A stretch of 40,023 nt of DNA from Gammaproteobacteria bacterium (GCA_028598985.1 JAQRMV010000014.1:1-40023), one strand, 5' to 3'. Counted from the stretch's first letter, positions 1-11,004 are shown. Notes: generated by a model not told the origin, from the sequence alone. A program made the numbers and translations.

Positions 1-246
1 ATAAGATTTTGTATTAATGGATGAGCACTTGAAGGCACTGTTGGTGTGGGGCGTATCGTGCGGGCATGGATGATTGTAAGCCAAGGTGTTGTCTAGCTTG
101 AGGACTATGAGTAACTTCTTGAGAAGCTTACAAGGTTCACGCCGATTGGCCCCTGTCCGCAGTAATAACGGATTTCTCCGGCTGCACCGCATCACCGGTA
201 CCACGCACATTTATAGAGAATACTTCTTTGAGGTTAAATCACTCCT

Positions 247-930
247 TCAGTGGCGGGACGACCGCTGTTTATAGCTTTCCAATCCGCGCCGAATAAATAC
301 TAAAAATACCCCTAGCATTCCACCTAAAATCAATGACAATGCAGCAACCAAAGAAATTTTTGGCGCTTTCAGTACAACCTTAGGCTCCATTATTTCAACC
401 GCATTGATGCCATTATTAATACGAGCAAGAAGGCGCTTAGCATTAAGGTAGTTAGTCGCAACGCGCTCTGTCGACAGCAGTTGTGGCTTAAGTTGATTGG
501 CAATTAAACCTTCCTCCTCTCGAGCTTCCTGACGTAGCTGCGTATTGAAGCGAATGCTCGCCTCTAATAACTGACCATGTATTAGCGCTACGGATTTCTT
601 GTCAGTTAAGACTGTGCTCCATTCACTATTTGCGGATGTCCATGCCGACAGGCCGCCCACTAAATTCAATATGGATGCTGTAGTCTGTTCATTCGAACAA
701 TTTACATTGCCACCGCACCTCTGTTGAACTTCAATAGAATGTAAATTAACACTATAAGGTATTTTAACTGAATATTTAATTGGTACTTGGTTGAGATAAA
801 GCATACCTATTAGTAATGCAACGCAGGTAGAGCTTACAATCACCCATTTGCCTTTCCAAATAATTTCTATAATCTCAAATAAATCAATTTCATCGTTATA
901 TTGTTCTTGGTGTTCAGATTGCTGTTGCAT
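247..930 (-). CDS. Wzz-like chain-length determinant / polysaccharide co-polymerase (short form)
   Basis: 227 aa. N-terminal DEIDLFEIIEIIWKGKWVIVSSTCVALLIGMLYL matches the Wzz N-terminal pattern with TM1. The C-terminal LVAALSLILGGMLGVFLVFIRRGLESY is consistent with TM2. Confidence 0.75.
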   Translation of the reverse strand: MQQQSEHQEQYNDEIDLFEIIEIIWKGKWVIVSSTCVALLIGMLYLNQVPIKYSVKIPYSVNLHSIEVQQRCGGNVNCSNEQTTASILNLVGGLSAWTSANSEWSTVLTDKKSVALIHGQLLEASIRFNTQLRQEAREEEGLIANQLKPQLLSTERVATNYLNAKRLLARINNGINAVEIMEPKVVLKAPKISLVAALSLILGGMLGVFLVFIRRGLESYKQRSSRH

Positions 931-1043
931 AGATTGTTTCCTATTCCATATTGGGATAAATCAGGGGACCAAACAAGAGCAGGCAAGATATGGTTTTAAT
1001 GCATTAAACAGCCAAACATTAAACGACACCTTGTTTTTAGCTC

Positions 1044-1484
1044 CTATCCTACGATTGACACGTCTTCGGCTTGTAAGCCTTTGTCGCTTTCGGTCACGCT
1101 AAAGCGCACACGCTGGCCTTCTAGCAGGGAACGATGGCCTTTGCCACGAATAGAGCGGAAATGAACAAACACATCATCACCTTGATCGCGGGTTACAAAA
1201 CCAAAGCCTTTGGTTACGTTAAACCACTTAACAGTGCCTGATTCGCGGTTTGGATCATCGTCCATTTCGTCCCATTGCGCATCATCTTCTACGCCTGATG
1301 CAATGAATTTTACTCCGGTTGCTAACGTAGCGATCCAAAACATGGCAAAGGCCACACCCGCTACTAATTCGAATTGGGTATCAACAATGTGTGAGCCGCG
1401 AACGACCTCGTCTAAAATAAAAGGTAATGCCAAAGCGGCGATTAAACTAATAATGAAGCTATAAATAAATAATGTACGTCTCAT
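1044..1484 (-). CDS. Membrane-anchored cold-shock-domain protein (two predicted TM segments plus C-terminal CSD)
   Basis: 146 aa. Two hydrophobic stretches lie at the N-terminus, followed by an acidic linker and [31 protein letters not shown] (RNP1 KGFGFV, RNP2 VFVHF). Confidence 0.85.
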   Translation of the reverse strand: MRRTLFIYSFIISLIAALALPFILDEVVRGSHIVDTQFELVAGVAFAMFWIATLATGVKFIASGVEDDAQWDEMDDDPNRESGTVKWFNVTKGFGFVTRDQGDDVFVHFRSIRGKGHRSLLEGQRVRFSVTESDKGLQAEDVSIVG

Positions 1485-1666
1485 AATGACTCGATATCTC
1501 TATATTATTGTTTTATGTATAAAAGTATTGCACCACCATGCTTAGCTATTGCCATATCCTAGGCCGTATAAAGTCGGTACAATCAGGTAAGATTATAGAA
1601 AAACCACCGACCAATCAAACACTTGGTTTATAAAACCCTATTTATTTGCAACTTCTTGAGATTATC

Positions 1667-1885
1667 ATGAATAACGCCGCCGATATTGTCGAATTACAGC
1701 AACAAATTGCTTTTCAAGAACAGACTATAGACACGCTTAATAATGTGGTGAGCGAGCAACAAAAAGACATCACCCGGTTAGATCGCGCATTGGCTTTATT
1801 GGCACAGCAAATGAAAAGTTTACAACAAACTGCAGATGCCGGCCAAGGTAATGCAGAAGCCAACCAGCCCCCGCCGCATTATTAA
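1667..1885 (+). CDS. slyX: SlyX family protein
   Basis: Short coiled-coil protein ending in PPPHY, typical of SlyX. The ORF opens at 1646; ATG at 1667 (MNNAADIVELQQQ) is the likelier start. Confidence 0.85.
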   Translation: MNNAADIVELQQQIAFQEQTIDTLNNVVSEQQKDITRLDRALALLAQQMKSLQQTADAGQGNAEANQPPPHY

Positions 1886-1898
1886 TGAGAAGCTGGGG

Positions 1899-2681
1899 TT
1901 ATCTTTGGAAGCTTTGGTTAACGTAAATATCAAACCGATTGACCTTGCCTTCAAGCCGATAAGTGGGCTTATGTTGATCTAAATCTGGCGCTATACGGGG
2001 CCGTTTTACTACCACTCGGTGACTAGCCAAGGCCAAAGCAGGCGTTAGCAAAGCATCTGCGCCTTTATCATTGCCTACCAGCTGTCTGAACAGCGCCATC
2101 TCTTTTTTCACCTGGGCAGATTTACCTGTGTGCGGAAACATAGGGTCTAAATAAATGACTTGGGGCGCTACCCCTTGCCAGCTGGCCATAGTGGATAAGG
2201 CATCCCCTTTTTGAAGGACCATGGCTGCTACTACTTCACCTACATCAATATCCAACTCTCCCCTTGCCAGGCCGTCTGCTAATAGCGCTCTTACCACAGG
2301 TTGCCTTTCTGCCAAATTCAGTTGGCAGCCTAAACCAGCCAGTACGAATGCGTCTCCACCCAAACCTGCGGTTAGGTCTAAAACACTAGGTCTAACGCTA
2401 CCCTGCACACCTACAGCTTTGGCAATTTGTTGCCCTTTACCCCCACCAAACACTCTTCGATGACGGGCTTTGCCTGCGGCAAAATCCACACGCACCGCAC
2501 CACTACGCCCATCCACTGGCTCCAACCCTAAACCCTGCGCTGTATAGCGCAATAAAAAGTCATAGGCACGTGGATTTTTTGTAATAATAGGCAAGTCCAG
2601 CTCTAAAGCCAGATCCAGGTCTAGGGTTTGGAAACTAGAGGCGGCTATGGCTAACCTAGGCTGGGAAGAATCAGCCAACAT
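1899..2681 (-). CDS. rsmJ: 16S rRNA (guanine1516-N2)-methyltransferase RsmJ
   Basis: Motifs [18 protein letters not shown] (SAM binding) and [19 protein letters not shown]. The ORF extends to 2723; MLADSSQP at 2681 is the likelier start. Overlaps the uppP 3' end. Confidence 0.9.
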   Translation of the reverse strand: MLADSSQPRLAIAASSFQTLDLDLALELDLPIITKNPRAYDFLLRYTAQGLGLEPVDGRSGAVRVDFAAGKARHRRVFGGGKGQQIAKAVGVQGSVRPSVLDLTAGLGGDAFVLAGLGCQLNLAERQPVVRALLADGLARGELDIDVGEVVAAMVLQKGDALSTMASWQGVAPQVIYLDPMFPHTGKSAQVKKEMALFRQLVGNDKGADALLTPALALASHRVVVKRPRIAPDLDQHKPTYRLEGKVNRFDIYVNQSFQR

Positions 2682-3460
2682 AGGCCTACTCCTAATACAA
2701 TTCGATAAACCACAAAGGGCCACATGCCCATGCGGCTAATCACTTGCATAAACAACACAATACACAACCACGCGCTGGCAAAAGACACTAGAAAGGCAAC
2801 CACCATAGGCATCCATACAATCGCCGTTGCGCTTGTCGCTAAGTCTAAGGTCATTAGCAAGGAGGCGGCTAGGATAATTGGAATGGACATTAAAAATGAG
2901 AATCGCGCCGCTGCTTCACGGGTGTAACCTAGCATCAGCGCAGCGGTCATGGTAATACCAGAACGTGAAGTGCCCGGGAGTAGAGCTAGAGCCTGAGCCA
3001 AGCCAATCATTAGGGTGTGTCGCCAGCTCATGGTGTTCAGTTCACGGTCTCTGCGACTACGCCAATCGGCCCAACCTAACAATAGACCAAACACTAAGGT
3101 AGTGATCGCAACCACCCATAAGGCCCGTGCATTCACCTCTATCCAGCCTTTAAACACCAGACCAAAAAACACCGCGGGTAAGGTGGCCACAATAAGCATA
3201 AGCGCTAAGGTTGCATGGGTATTAAGTTGTTTTTCTCGTTGCCACTGCCAAAGGCCGGTAACCATGGCTGCTAGATCTTGCCGCAAATAAATAACTACGG
3301 CAAACAAACTACCTAAATGAACCGCAACGTCAAAGGTGAGGCCTTGGTCTGGCCAGTCCAACAATAAACTTGGAAACAGCAAGTGGGCTGAACTGGAAAT
3401 AGGCAGGAATTCAGTTACACCCTGAATTAGAGCAATAATGCTGGCTTGGATCCAATCCAT
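2651..3460 (-). CDS. uppP: Undecaprenyl-diphosphatase UppP (BacA)
   Basis: [27 protein letters not shown] and [36 protein letters not shown] motifs. Confidence 0.95.
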   Translation of the reverse strand: MDWIQASIIALIQGVTEFLPISSSAHLLFPSLLLDWPDQGLTFDVAVHLGSLFAVVIYLRQDLAAMVTGLWQWQREKQLNTHATLALMLIVATLPAVFFGLVFKGWIEVNARALWVVAITTLVFGLLLGWADWRSRRDRELNTMSWRHTLMIGLAQALALLPGTSRSGITMTAALMLGYTREAAARFSFLMSIPIILAASLLMTLDLATSATAIVWMPMVVAFLVSFASAWLCIVLFMQVISRMGMWPFVVYRIVLGVGLCWLILPSLG

Positions 3461-3487
3461 AGGTAATCCTTATTGCTGTATAGCGAG

Positions 3488-4186
3488 TTATTGATAGCGT
3501 GGTAATTTTTTCCAGGTGACTTCGTCCCGCAAATACACAGGCAAAGCATCCTCTGGTGCAGATAAAAGCCCAAGTGCAAAATCAGCCGCAGCCAAACGCA
3601 CCATTTCCAGAGCTCTAGGCTCCAAGTCTGAGTGTACAGACAAGGCTGAAGTTAGCATGTTTTGTGGCATATTGACTACCGCCATGCCACTTCCACAGGC
3701 TGCATAATCGGCACTCATTACCTGCACTTGTTCCGGCCGGCACACTGTTTCTGAAACTTGAGACAAGGCGAGTTTTGGGTGAGTGGGATCAATCACGTAT
3801 TCACCCCAATACACCTCTCCCATACGTGCATCTAAGCTGCAAGCATAAGCCAATGGTCCAGCATTATCGCCATGTAGGCGTAACGCAAGTGCGGCAAGGG
3901 TAGATACGGGGATCACTGGACAGCCAATACCAAATGCCAATCCTTGTGCTACTCCGGCTGCAATGCGGATACCCGTAAAAGAACCCGGCCCGCGCCCATA
4001 AGCAATAGCGTCAAGGCTGGCCATGGTTATATCGGCTTCTTCTAGCAAAGCTTTAACCATAGGCAATAAACGCTGAGTATGTTGGCGCTCGGCGTGTTCT
4101 TGGTGGCCGATTAAAACACCACCGTCACTCCAAAGAGCAACACTGCAGGAGGTGCCCGAAGTGTCTAGCGCCAATAATTGCGTCAT
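3488..4186 (-). CDS. tsaB: tRNA threonylcarbamoyladenosine biosynthesis protein TsaB
   Basis: LLALDTSGTSCSVALW... and AYGRGPGSFTGIRIAAGVAQGLAFG motifs. Confidence 0.95.
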   Translation of the reverse strand: MTQLLALDTSGTSCSVALWSDGGVLIGHQEHAERQHTQRLLPMVKALLEEADITMASLDAIAYGRGPGSFTGIRIAAGVAQGLAFGIGCPVIPVSTLAALALRLHGDNAGPLAYACSLDARMGEVYWGEYVIDPTHPKLALSQVSETVCRPEQVQVMSADYAACGSGMAVVNMPQNMLTSALSVHSDLEPRALEMVRLAAADFALGLLSAPEDALPVYLRDEVTWKKLPRYQ

Positions 4187-4194
4187 GGATAAAG

Positions 4195-4854
<660 letters not shown>

Positions 4855-5091
4855 TTAACTCCAAAAAAACTAAAATACATTGGCCATTTAATAACAGCTC
4901 AGTCAATCCATATTCGACTAAATTGAGATACCTTCGCAAACAGGCACGATACACCACTGTCCGCTTGCGAAGAAACCCATTACTCAAACACACATTTAAC
5001 TGGGCCGCGTAGTGTAACCAAAAGCAAGCTTCAGCGCCACGGCACTATAGTCGAACAATGGCTAAACCGTAGGTAAACTGACAAATAGTGG

Positions 5092-5916
5092 CTATAAGCC
5101 AGCCGCTTTAGCTGCATGCCAACCTGCATCCATTCGTTCTAGGCTTACATTTTCTAGCTGCTCACCTGCATCTAATAACTGTGTTTCTAAAAATCGAAAA
5201 CGTCGCTCAAACTTAGCATTGGCGGCACGCATTACCTGTTCTGGGTCTTGCTTTAAATGCCTTGCCATATTCACGCATGCAAACATTAAGTCGCCCAACT
5301 CTTCTAACGTGTGTTCCTTGTCACCACTAGCAAAGGCCTGCTGCACCTCTTCCAGCTCTTCAGCCATGTTGGCTAGAACGGGGGTAGCATTGGGCCAATC
5401 AAAACCCACATTAGCCGCTCGTTTTTGTAATTTTGCACTACGTTGCAGGGCGGGCAAAGCATTGGGCACGTCATCCAATACAGAATGCTGTTGCTTGGCA
5501 TCGCGTTCATCTTGCTTAATACTTTCCCAGCGTTCCAACACTTGCTCTGCATCCATGCCAGTTTCGCCTTGAAGGTCTCCAAATACATGGGGGTGCCTAC
5601 GAATCAACTTGTCGGACATGGCTTGAGCGACATCCGCAAATTCGAAGCTGCCTTCTTCACGGGCAAGTTGACAATAAAACACCACCTGAAATAACAAGTC
5701 GCCTAGTTCGTCTCTTAACTGGACACGATCATCCGACTCAATGGCATCAGCCACCTCGTAGGCTTCCTCTAAAGTATGGGGCAAAATGCTGCGGAAATTT
5801 TGTTTTAGATCCCACGGACAGCCACCCTGCGGGTTGCGCAGCTGGGTCATGATATCTAACAGCTGTTGCATGGAATCACTAGAATTAACACTGGTATTAC
5901 GAATAGGTTTACCCAT
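5092..5916 (-). CDS. mazG: Nucleoside triphosphate pyrophosphohydrolase MazG
   Basis: Duplicated MazG motifs: LRNPQGGCPWDLKQNFRSILPHTLEEAYEVADAIE and ELGDLLFQVVFYCQLA / ELGDLMFACVNMARHL. Confidence 0.95.
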   Translation of the reverse strand: MGKPIRNTSVNSSDSMQQLLDIMTQLRNPQGGCPWDLKQNFRSILPHTLEEAYEVADAIESDDRVQLRDELGDLLFQVVFYCQLAREEGSFEFADVAQAMSDKLIRRHPHVFGDLQGETGMDAEQVLERWESIKQDERDAKQQHSVLDDVPNALPALQRSAKLQKRAANVGFDWPNATPVLANMAEELEEVQQAFASGDKEHTLEELGDLMFACVNMARHLKQDPEQVMRAANAKFERRFRFLETQLLDAGEQLENVSLERMDAGWHAAKAAGL

Positions 5917-8164
5917 TTTTTTGTCGCCTTACATCCAATACGTTAGGGAGCTGACTAATTTTGTCCAAAATACGCCCAAGCAAATCTAAACGAGGAATAT
6001 CAATAGTCATGGAAATGGTGGCGGAGTGGGTTTTTTTATCCACATTGGTGGTGATGTTGCCTAGGTTTACGTTTTCGTTACCTAACACAATAATCACTTC
6101 ACTCAACAAACCCGACCGATCAATAGCTTCAATGAAGATATCAACAGGATAGGTGCGCTCACTGCTGGAGGACCAATCCACTTCAATAATACGTTGGCGA
6201 TCTTGCTCTGCCATGTTCATAATATTAAGGCAATCTTGACGGTGTACAGAAACCCCACGATTAAGTGTAACAAAACCTGTGATTGGGTCTCCCGGTACGG
6301 GCATACAACAACTGGCCATGGTGGTGAGCAGATTACCAACGCCGGCAATTTGCACGTCGCTACCAGAATTAGGCTTAGGTTTAGGTTTATTGGTTAACAG
6401 GCCAAGGTCGAGTTGCTTTTTAGGTTTAAGGCTAGGCTCTACCTGATGCTGCGCCGCGTTAATCACCTGTGCTAATCGCACATCTCCGGCGCCCAAAGCG
6501 GCGTACATATCATCAACTTGCTTAAAGTTAATGGCGATGGCTATTTGTTGATAATCCACGCCGGTAATGGCCATGCGTCGCATTTCGCGCTCCACTAAAT
6601 GGCGGCCTGCTATGGCGTTTTTGTCTTTATCAAGCTGTTTAAAATAGTGCCCAATCTTTGCGCGTGTACGCCCCGCATGAACGTACCCCAAGTTTGGATT
6701 CATCCAATCTCTACTGGGCGCACCACCCTTAGAAGTCATAATTGAGACTTGATCACCGGTTTGTAAACTATAGGTGAGGGGCACAATACGGCCATGGATT
6801 TTTGCACCACGGCAGGTATTACCTACCTGCGTGTGTACTCTATATGCAAAATCTATAGGCGTGGCGCCGTTAGGTAAATCCACTACATGGCCGTCGGGTG
6901 TGAATACGTAAATACGGTCTTGCGCTACGTCTCCTTTTACTTGAGTGACAAATTCAGTACCGTCACCCACTTCGTCATGCCACTCTAATACTTGACGCAA
7001 CCAAGCCAGCTTGTCATCGTAGGAATTTCCCGTGCTGTTAATGTCTGTGCCTTTATATAACCAATGGGCACATACACCAAGCTCTGCCTCGTCGTGCATA
7101 GCAAAGGTGCGGATTTGAATTTCTACTACCTTGCCCTCGGGGCCAATGACTGCAGTATGTAATGAGCGATAGCCATTTTCTTTTGGGGTGGCAATATAGT
7201 CGTCAAATTCTTGGGGGATATTGCGCCACAAGCCATGCACAATGCCCAACGCCGTGTAGCAGTCTGTTAATTCTGGCACTAGTATACGCACCGCACGTAC
7301 GTCGTACACTTGAGAAAACTCAATGTTTTTACGCTGCATTTTGCGCCAAATGCTGTAAATATGTTTAGCTCGGCCCATGATGTCAGATTCAATGCCAGCG
7401 TTAGATAACTGCTCTGTGAGGCTACCTAACACTCGCTCTATGTAGTCTTGACGGTCCATGCGCCGCTCATCTAGAAAGGCGGCAATTTCTTTATAGGCGT
7501 TAGGCTGAAGGTAGCGGAAGGACAGATCTTCTAGTTCCCACTTAATGGCACCTATGCCTAGACGGTGTGCCAAAGGGGCGTATACGTCAAATACTTCACG
7601 AGACACCAAGTAGCGCTTTTTTCGATCCACATTTTTTACTGCTCGAATAGCGCAAGTACGCTCTGCCAACTTAATTAATGCCACCCGCACATCATCTACC
7701 AAAGACACCAGCATTTTACGCACGTTGGTAAGCTGGCCATCAGACTGGCCTAAAATACTATCTCGGGTGGGGCTTTGAAGATTACTGATGGCCGCCATTT
7801 GTAATACGCCATCAATCAGTTGTGACACGATGGGGCCAAAGGTTTCTTTTACTTCTTTAAGGGTTAATTTTTCTTCCCGTACGGCGCGGTATAACACTGC
7901 TGCCACTAAGGTTTCTTCATTAACCTGTAGGGTGGTTAGAATTTCGGCCATTTCTAAACCCGTACGAAAACAATCCACGTCTTGCGTAGCCCATACATCT
8001 AAGCTTTCACTAGCACGATCTCGAGCCTCTTGAGCCCATTCACAGGCCTTCTGTAACCGAGTCGTATCTGCTAACTCAACTTGACTTTGTAAGCCTGCCA
8101 GCCAGGCCTGAATATCTATGTTGCCGTCCGCATGGGTCGGGTGAATTGCGCGTACCTGTACCAT
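5909..8164 (-). CDS. relA: (p)ppGpp synthetase I RelA
   Basis: Homologous along its length to RelA: MVQVRAIHPTHADG..., synthetase domain (RPKHIYSIWRKMQ-like, NGYRSLHTAVIGPEGKVVEIQIRT), TGS and ACT domains. The HD domain lacks the HD catalytic pair (LYRAVREE). The ORF extends to 8212; MVQVRAIHP at 8164 is the likely start. Confidence 0.95.
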   Translation of the reverse strand: MVQVRAIHPTHADGNIDIQAWLAGLQSQVELADTTRLQKACEWAQEARDRASESLDVWATQDVDCFRTGLEMAEILTTLQVNEETLVAAVLYRAVREEKLTLKEVKETFGPIVSQLIDGVLQMAAISNLQSPTRDSILGQSDGQLTNVRKMLVSLVDDVRVALIKLAERTCAIRAVKNVDRKKRYLVSREVFDVYAPLAHRLGIGAIKWELEDLSFRYLQPNAYKEIAAFLDERRMDRQDYIERVLGSLTEQLSNAGIESDIMGRAKHIYSIWRKMQRKNIEFSQVYDVRAVRILVPELTDCYTALGIVHGLWRNIPQEFDDYIATPKENGYRSLHTAVIGPEGKVVEIQIRTFAMHDEAELGVCAHWLYKGTDINSTGNSYDDKLAWLRQVLEWHDEVGDGTEFVTQVKGDVAQDRIYVFTPDGHVVDLPNGATPIDFAYRVHTQVGNTCRGAKIHGRIVPLTYSLQTGDQVSIMTSKGGAPSRDWMNPNLGYVHAGRTRAKIGHYFKQLDKDKNAIAGRHLVEREMRRMAITGVDYQQIAIAINFKQVDDMYAALGAGDVRLAQVINAAQHQVEPSLKPKKQLDLGLLTNKPKPKPNSGSDVQIAGVGNLLTTMASCCMPVPGDPITGFVTLNRGVSVHRQDCLNIMNMAEQDRQRIIEVDWSSSSERTYPVDIFIEAIDRSGLLSEVIIVLGNENVNLGNITTNVDKKTHSATISMTIDIPRLDLLGRILDKISQLPNVLDVRRQKNG

Positions 8165-8270
8165 GATTAAATTCCGTCTCGATAGCGTGTTATTAACACA
8201 CTTGTTATGCATATTTTTAAGTGTCTATTGGGGCCCTAATTATCCACCTGCTGGCACTTTTTGTCTTATT

Positions 8271-9716
8271 CTACTTGGGCACTAGCAATGCCATTACTTC
8301 TAAGTGGGTGGTGTGTGGGAACATGTCGATACAACCCATTTTTGCCACCTTTAAGCCTAAGGCCTGAAATTCTTTTAAATCTCTCGCCATAGATGCAGGG
8401 TGACATGAAACATAAACCACCCGCTCCAATGGCTGACCTTTCAGCAACTGCGCAATGCCTTTTGCACCCGCTCTTGGGGGGTCTAACAAGACTTTATTAA
8501 TGGTCTTTTTCTTCCACAGGCTACGAGCCTTGGCTTCGAACAGGTCTGCATGATGAAAATCAACGTTATTGATAGCGTTTTTATGGGCATTTTTTCGCCC
8601 TTGCTCAACCATTGAATAATCACCTTCTATGGCTAAAACTTGAACACCGTGTTGGGCATATTTAGCGATAGGTAAAGCAAAATTTCCCACCCCACAGAAC
8701 AAATCCAATACCTGATCATTGGCATTAAGCTCTAGCCAGTTAAGGGCTTGAGCCACCATGGCCTGATTAGCTCCGGCATTTACTTGCACAAAATCATTCA
8801 CGGCAAAATCGAGGGTTAGCTTGTCTGACGACATGGCATTATAACTTGAACTAGGCATATCCAAGGTGTAATACAATTGTTCTACACTTCCATGTAGCCA
8901 TAGATCAGCTTGGCCCGACTGCTGACACACCAGATTAGTGCCTTGCTGAATAGCAAATTCACACAACAGTTGCTGATCTTCTGCGTCTAAAGCGGCGGAT
9001 ATCTTAAGGCTAATACAGGGTGAATTTTGAGCTTGTAATAACTCTATATGGGTGACTAACTGGGTTTGGCTTACGCTCAATAACACCTTATGCAATGGCG
9101 CTAGCAAGGCCGAAAGCTCCGATTCTAATACGGGGCACTGATCAATGGGCACAATGTGTTTATGGCCGCTTTGGCGGAAGCCCATAAGTAGAGTATTGCT
9201 GTCGGAAAAATAACGGGTAGCCAATTGCGCCCTACGTCGGTAGCCATCGCTACCTTCTGCGATAGGTTGAACCCATGCTTGTGGTTCGATATCTGCCAAT
9301 CTGCGCAATTGCTCTGCAATCGCTGATTGTTTAAACCCAACCTGCTCTTTAGGGTCTAAGTGTTGTAGTTGGCAGCCGCCGCAGGTTTCATATACGGGGC
9401 AGATGGCTTCAACACGGCTCTCACTTTGGCGTTTAATCTCAAGAATTCCAGCTTCGGCATGGGATTTATGGTCGCTCAGCACTTCGGCCTTCACCCACTC
9501 ACCCTGCAAAGCTCCTTTTACAAAAACAGCTTTCCCTTGCCAACGTCCTACACCTCGTCCATCGTGACTTAGGTTTTCTAGCTCAATATCAATGTGCTTA
9601 CCCACGGGCAAAGTGACAAGTTCTACATCAACTTGGACTTGAGCGCGTTTTTGTTTCACCGAGGCCGAAGGGCTTTTAAGTTTCATTTTGCGCTGCAAAG
9701 GCGATAAACGGGCCAT
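8271..9716 (-). CDS. rlmD: 23S rRNA (uracil1939-C5)-methyltransferase RlmD
   Basis: TRAM domain, Fe-S motif CPVYETCGGCQLQHL, LDLFCGVGNFALPIA, LDPPRAGA, VYVSCHPASMARDL. Confidence 0.95.
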   Translation of the reverse strand: MARLSPLQRKMKLKSPSASVKQKRAQVQVDVELVTLPVGKHIDIELENLSHDGRGVGRWQGKAVFVKGALQGEWVKAEVLSDHKSHAEAGILEIKRQSESRVEAICPVYETCGGCQLQHLDPKEQVGFKQSAIAEQLRRLADIEPQAWVQPIAEGSDGYRRRAQLATRYFSDSNTLLMGFRQSGHKHIVPIDQCPVLESELSALLAPLHKVLLSVSQTQLVTHIELLQAQNSPCISLKISAALDAEDQQLLCEFAIQQGTNLVCQQSGQADLWLHGSVEQLYYTLDMPSSSYNAMSSDKLTLDFAVNDFVQVNAGANQAMVAQALNWLELNANDQVLDLFCGVGNFALPIAKYAQHGVQVLAIEGDYSMVEQGRKNAHKNAINNVDFHHADLFEAKARSLWKKKTINKVLLDPPRAGAKGIAQLLKGQPLERVVYVSCHPASMARDLKEFQALGLKVAKMGCIDMFPHTTHLEVMALLVPK

Positions 9717-9718
9717 GA

Positions 9719-10609
9719 TTAACCAAATACTCCAGTGGATAAGTAGCGATCTCCACGATCACAAATAATACAAACAATCACTGCATTTTCTACCCGTTTA
9801 GATAGGCGTAAAGCCCCCGCCACAGAGCCGCCAGAAGACACTCCTGCAAAAATACCCTCTTCGGTGGCCAAAGCTTTCATGGTGGCTTCGGCTTCAGCCT
9901 GATCCATGTCAATCACAGCATCCACTTTGGCAGCATCAAAAATACTGGGTAAATACGCTTCAGGCCAGCGCCTAATACCCGGGATTGAAGAGTCTGGATT
10001 CGGCTGCAGCCCATGGATTTCTATGTCTGGGTTTTGCTCTTTAAAATAAGTCGACAATCCCATAATCGTTCCGGTAGTACCCATAGAGCTGACTAAATGG
10101 GTGATTCTGCCGTGTGTTTGCTGCCAAATTTCAGGGCCAGTAGTGCGGTAATGAGCCAAAGGATTGTCATGATTAGCAAACTGATCTAATACCTTGCCTT
10201 CACAACGAGCTTGCATAGCTAAGGCTAAATCTCGCGCCCCTTCCATGCCTTGTTCAGAAGTTACTTCGATGAGCTCGGCACCATAAGCCGCCATAGAAGC
10301 CTTGCGTTCAGAACTCATATTGTCTGGCATAATGAGTTTTAGTTGATACCCTTTAATGGCCGCAGCCATAGCAAGAGCAATGCCGGTATTACCACTGGTC
10401 GCTTCAATCAGCACGTCACCTGGCTGTATATCACCGCGCTTTTCGGCTTCGTTAATCATGCTCATAGCAGGGCGATCTTTAACAGACCCAGCAGGATTAT
10501 TACCTTCGAGCTTGGCTAAAATTACATTGCTAGTATGACCCGGCAAACGCTGCAGGCGAACTAACGGCGTATTACCAATATAGTCTTCTATAGTAGGAAA
10601 ATGGTGCAT
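9719..10609 (-). CDS. cysM: Cysteine synthase B (O-acetylserine sulfhydrylase B)
   Basis: YIGNTPLVRLQRLPG, GNNPAGSVKDRPAMSMI, EATSGNTGIALAM, SSMGTTGTIMG. The ORF extends to 10624; MHHFPTIED is the likely start. Confidence 0.93.
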   Translation of the reverse strand: MHHFPTIEDYIGNTPLVRLQRLPGHTSNVILAKLEGNNPAGSVKDRPAMSMINEAEKRGDIQPGDVLIEATSGNTGIALAMAAAIKGYQLKLIMPDNMSSERKASMAAYGAELIEVTSEQGMEGARDLALAMQARCEGKVLDQFANHDNPLAHYRTTGPEIWQQTHGRITHLVSSMGTTGTIMGLSTYFKEQNPDIEIHGLQPNPDSSIPGIRRWPEAYLPSIFDAAKVDAVIDMDQAEAEATMKALATEEGIFAGVSSGGSVAGALRLSKRVENAVIVCIICDRGDRYLSTGVFG

Positions 10610-10629
10610 CTTTACCCCTATCAATATGG

Positions 10630-11004
10630 TTAGCTTAATACTACAAAAGCCAAGGCTTGATCCAATTCATCGGCAATACTAAGGTGTGCCTTTTGGCTAC
10701 CTAAGTCGGCTTGGCGCTGTGCTGCTGCACCACTAAGAATAAGTAATGGTGCGCCCATTTCATCGTGTTCTATGTGCATTTGCTGCCACGAAACCCCTCT
10801 GCCAATACCCGTGCCTAAGGCTTTGGCGGCAGCTTCTTTGGCCGCAAAACGTTTCGCCAGAAATGCTGCACGATGACTGGCTTCATCAAACTGAAGCATC
10901 TCATATTCTGTGAGTATGCGTTGTGCAAATTTTCGCCCCGTACGCTCTAAAGCGGCTTCGATACGAGCCGTAGCAACAATATCTGTGCCAATTGCTTTAA
11001 CCAT
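10630..11004 (-). CDS. acpS: Holo-[acyl-carrier-protein] synthase
   Basis: MVKAIGTDIVATARIEAAL, FLAKRFAAKEAAAKALGTGIG, HLSIADELDQALAFVVL. Confidence 0.95.
   Translation of the reverse strand: MVKAIGTDIVATARIEAALERTGRKFAQRILTEYEMLQFDEASHRAAFLAKRFAAKEAAAKALGTGIGRGVSWQQMHIEHDEMGAPLLILSGAAAQRQADLGSQKAHLSIADELDQALAFVVLS

Noticed and set aside
86-274. + strand 62-aa ORF at the left edge
   Set aside because: No recognisable domain. It overlaps the wzz-like 3' end antisense, so it is not supported as a gene.
247-930. wzz-like gene as a frameshifted remnant
   Set aside because: Both the N-terminal Wzz motif with TM1 and a C-terminal TM2 are in one frame, so a compact intact protein is the simpler reading.
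5909-8212. RelA as a bifunctional synthetase/hydrolase (SpoT/Rel)
   Set aside because: The HD-domain catalytic pair is replaced (LYRAVREE), and the rlmD-relA-mazG context matches monofunctional RelA.
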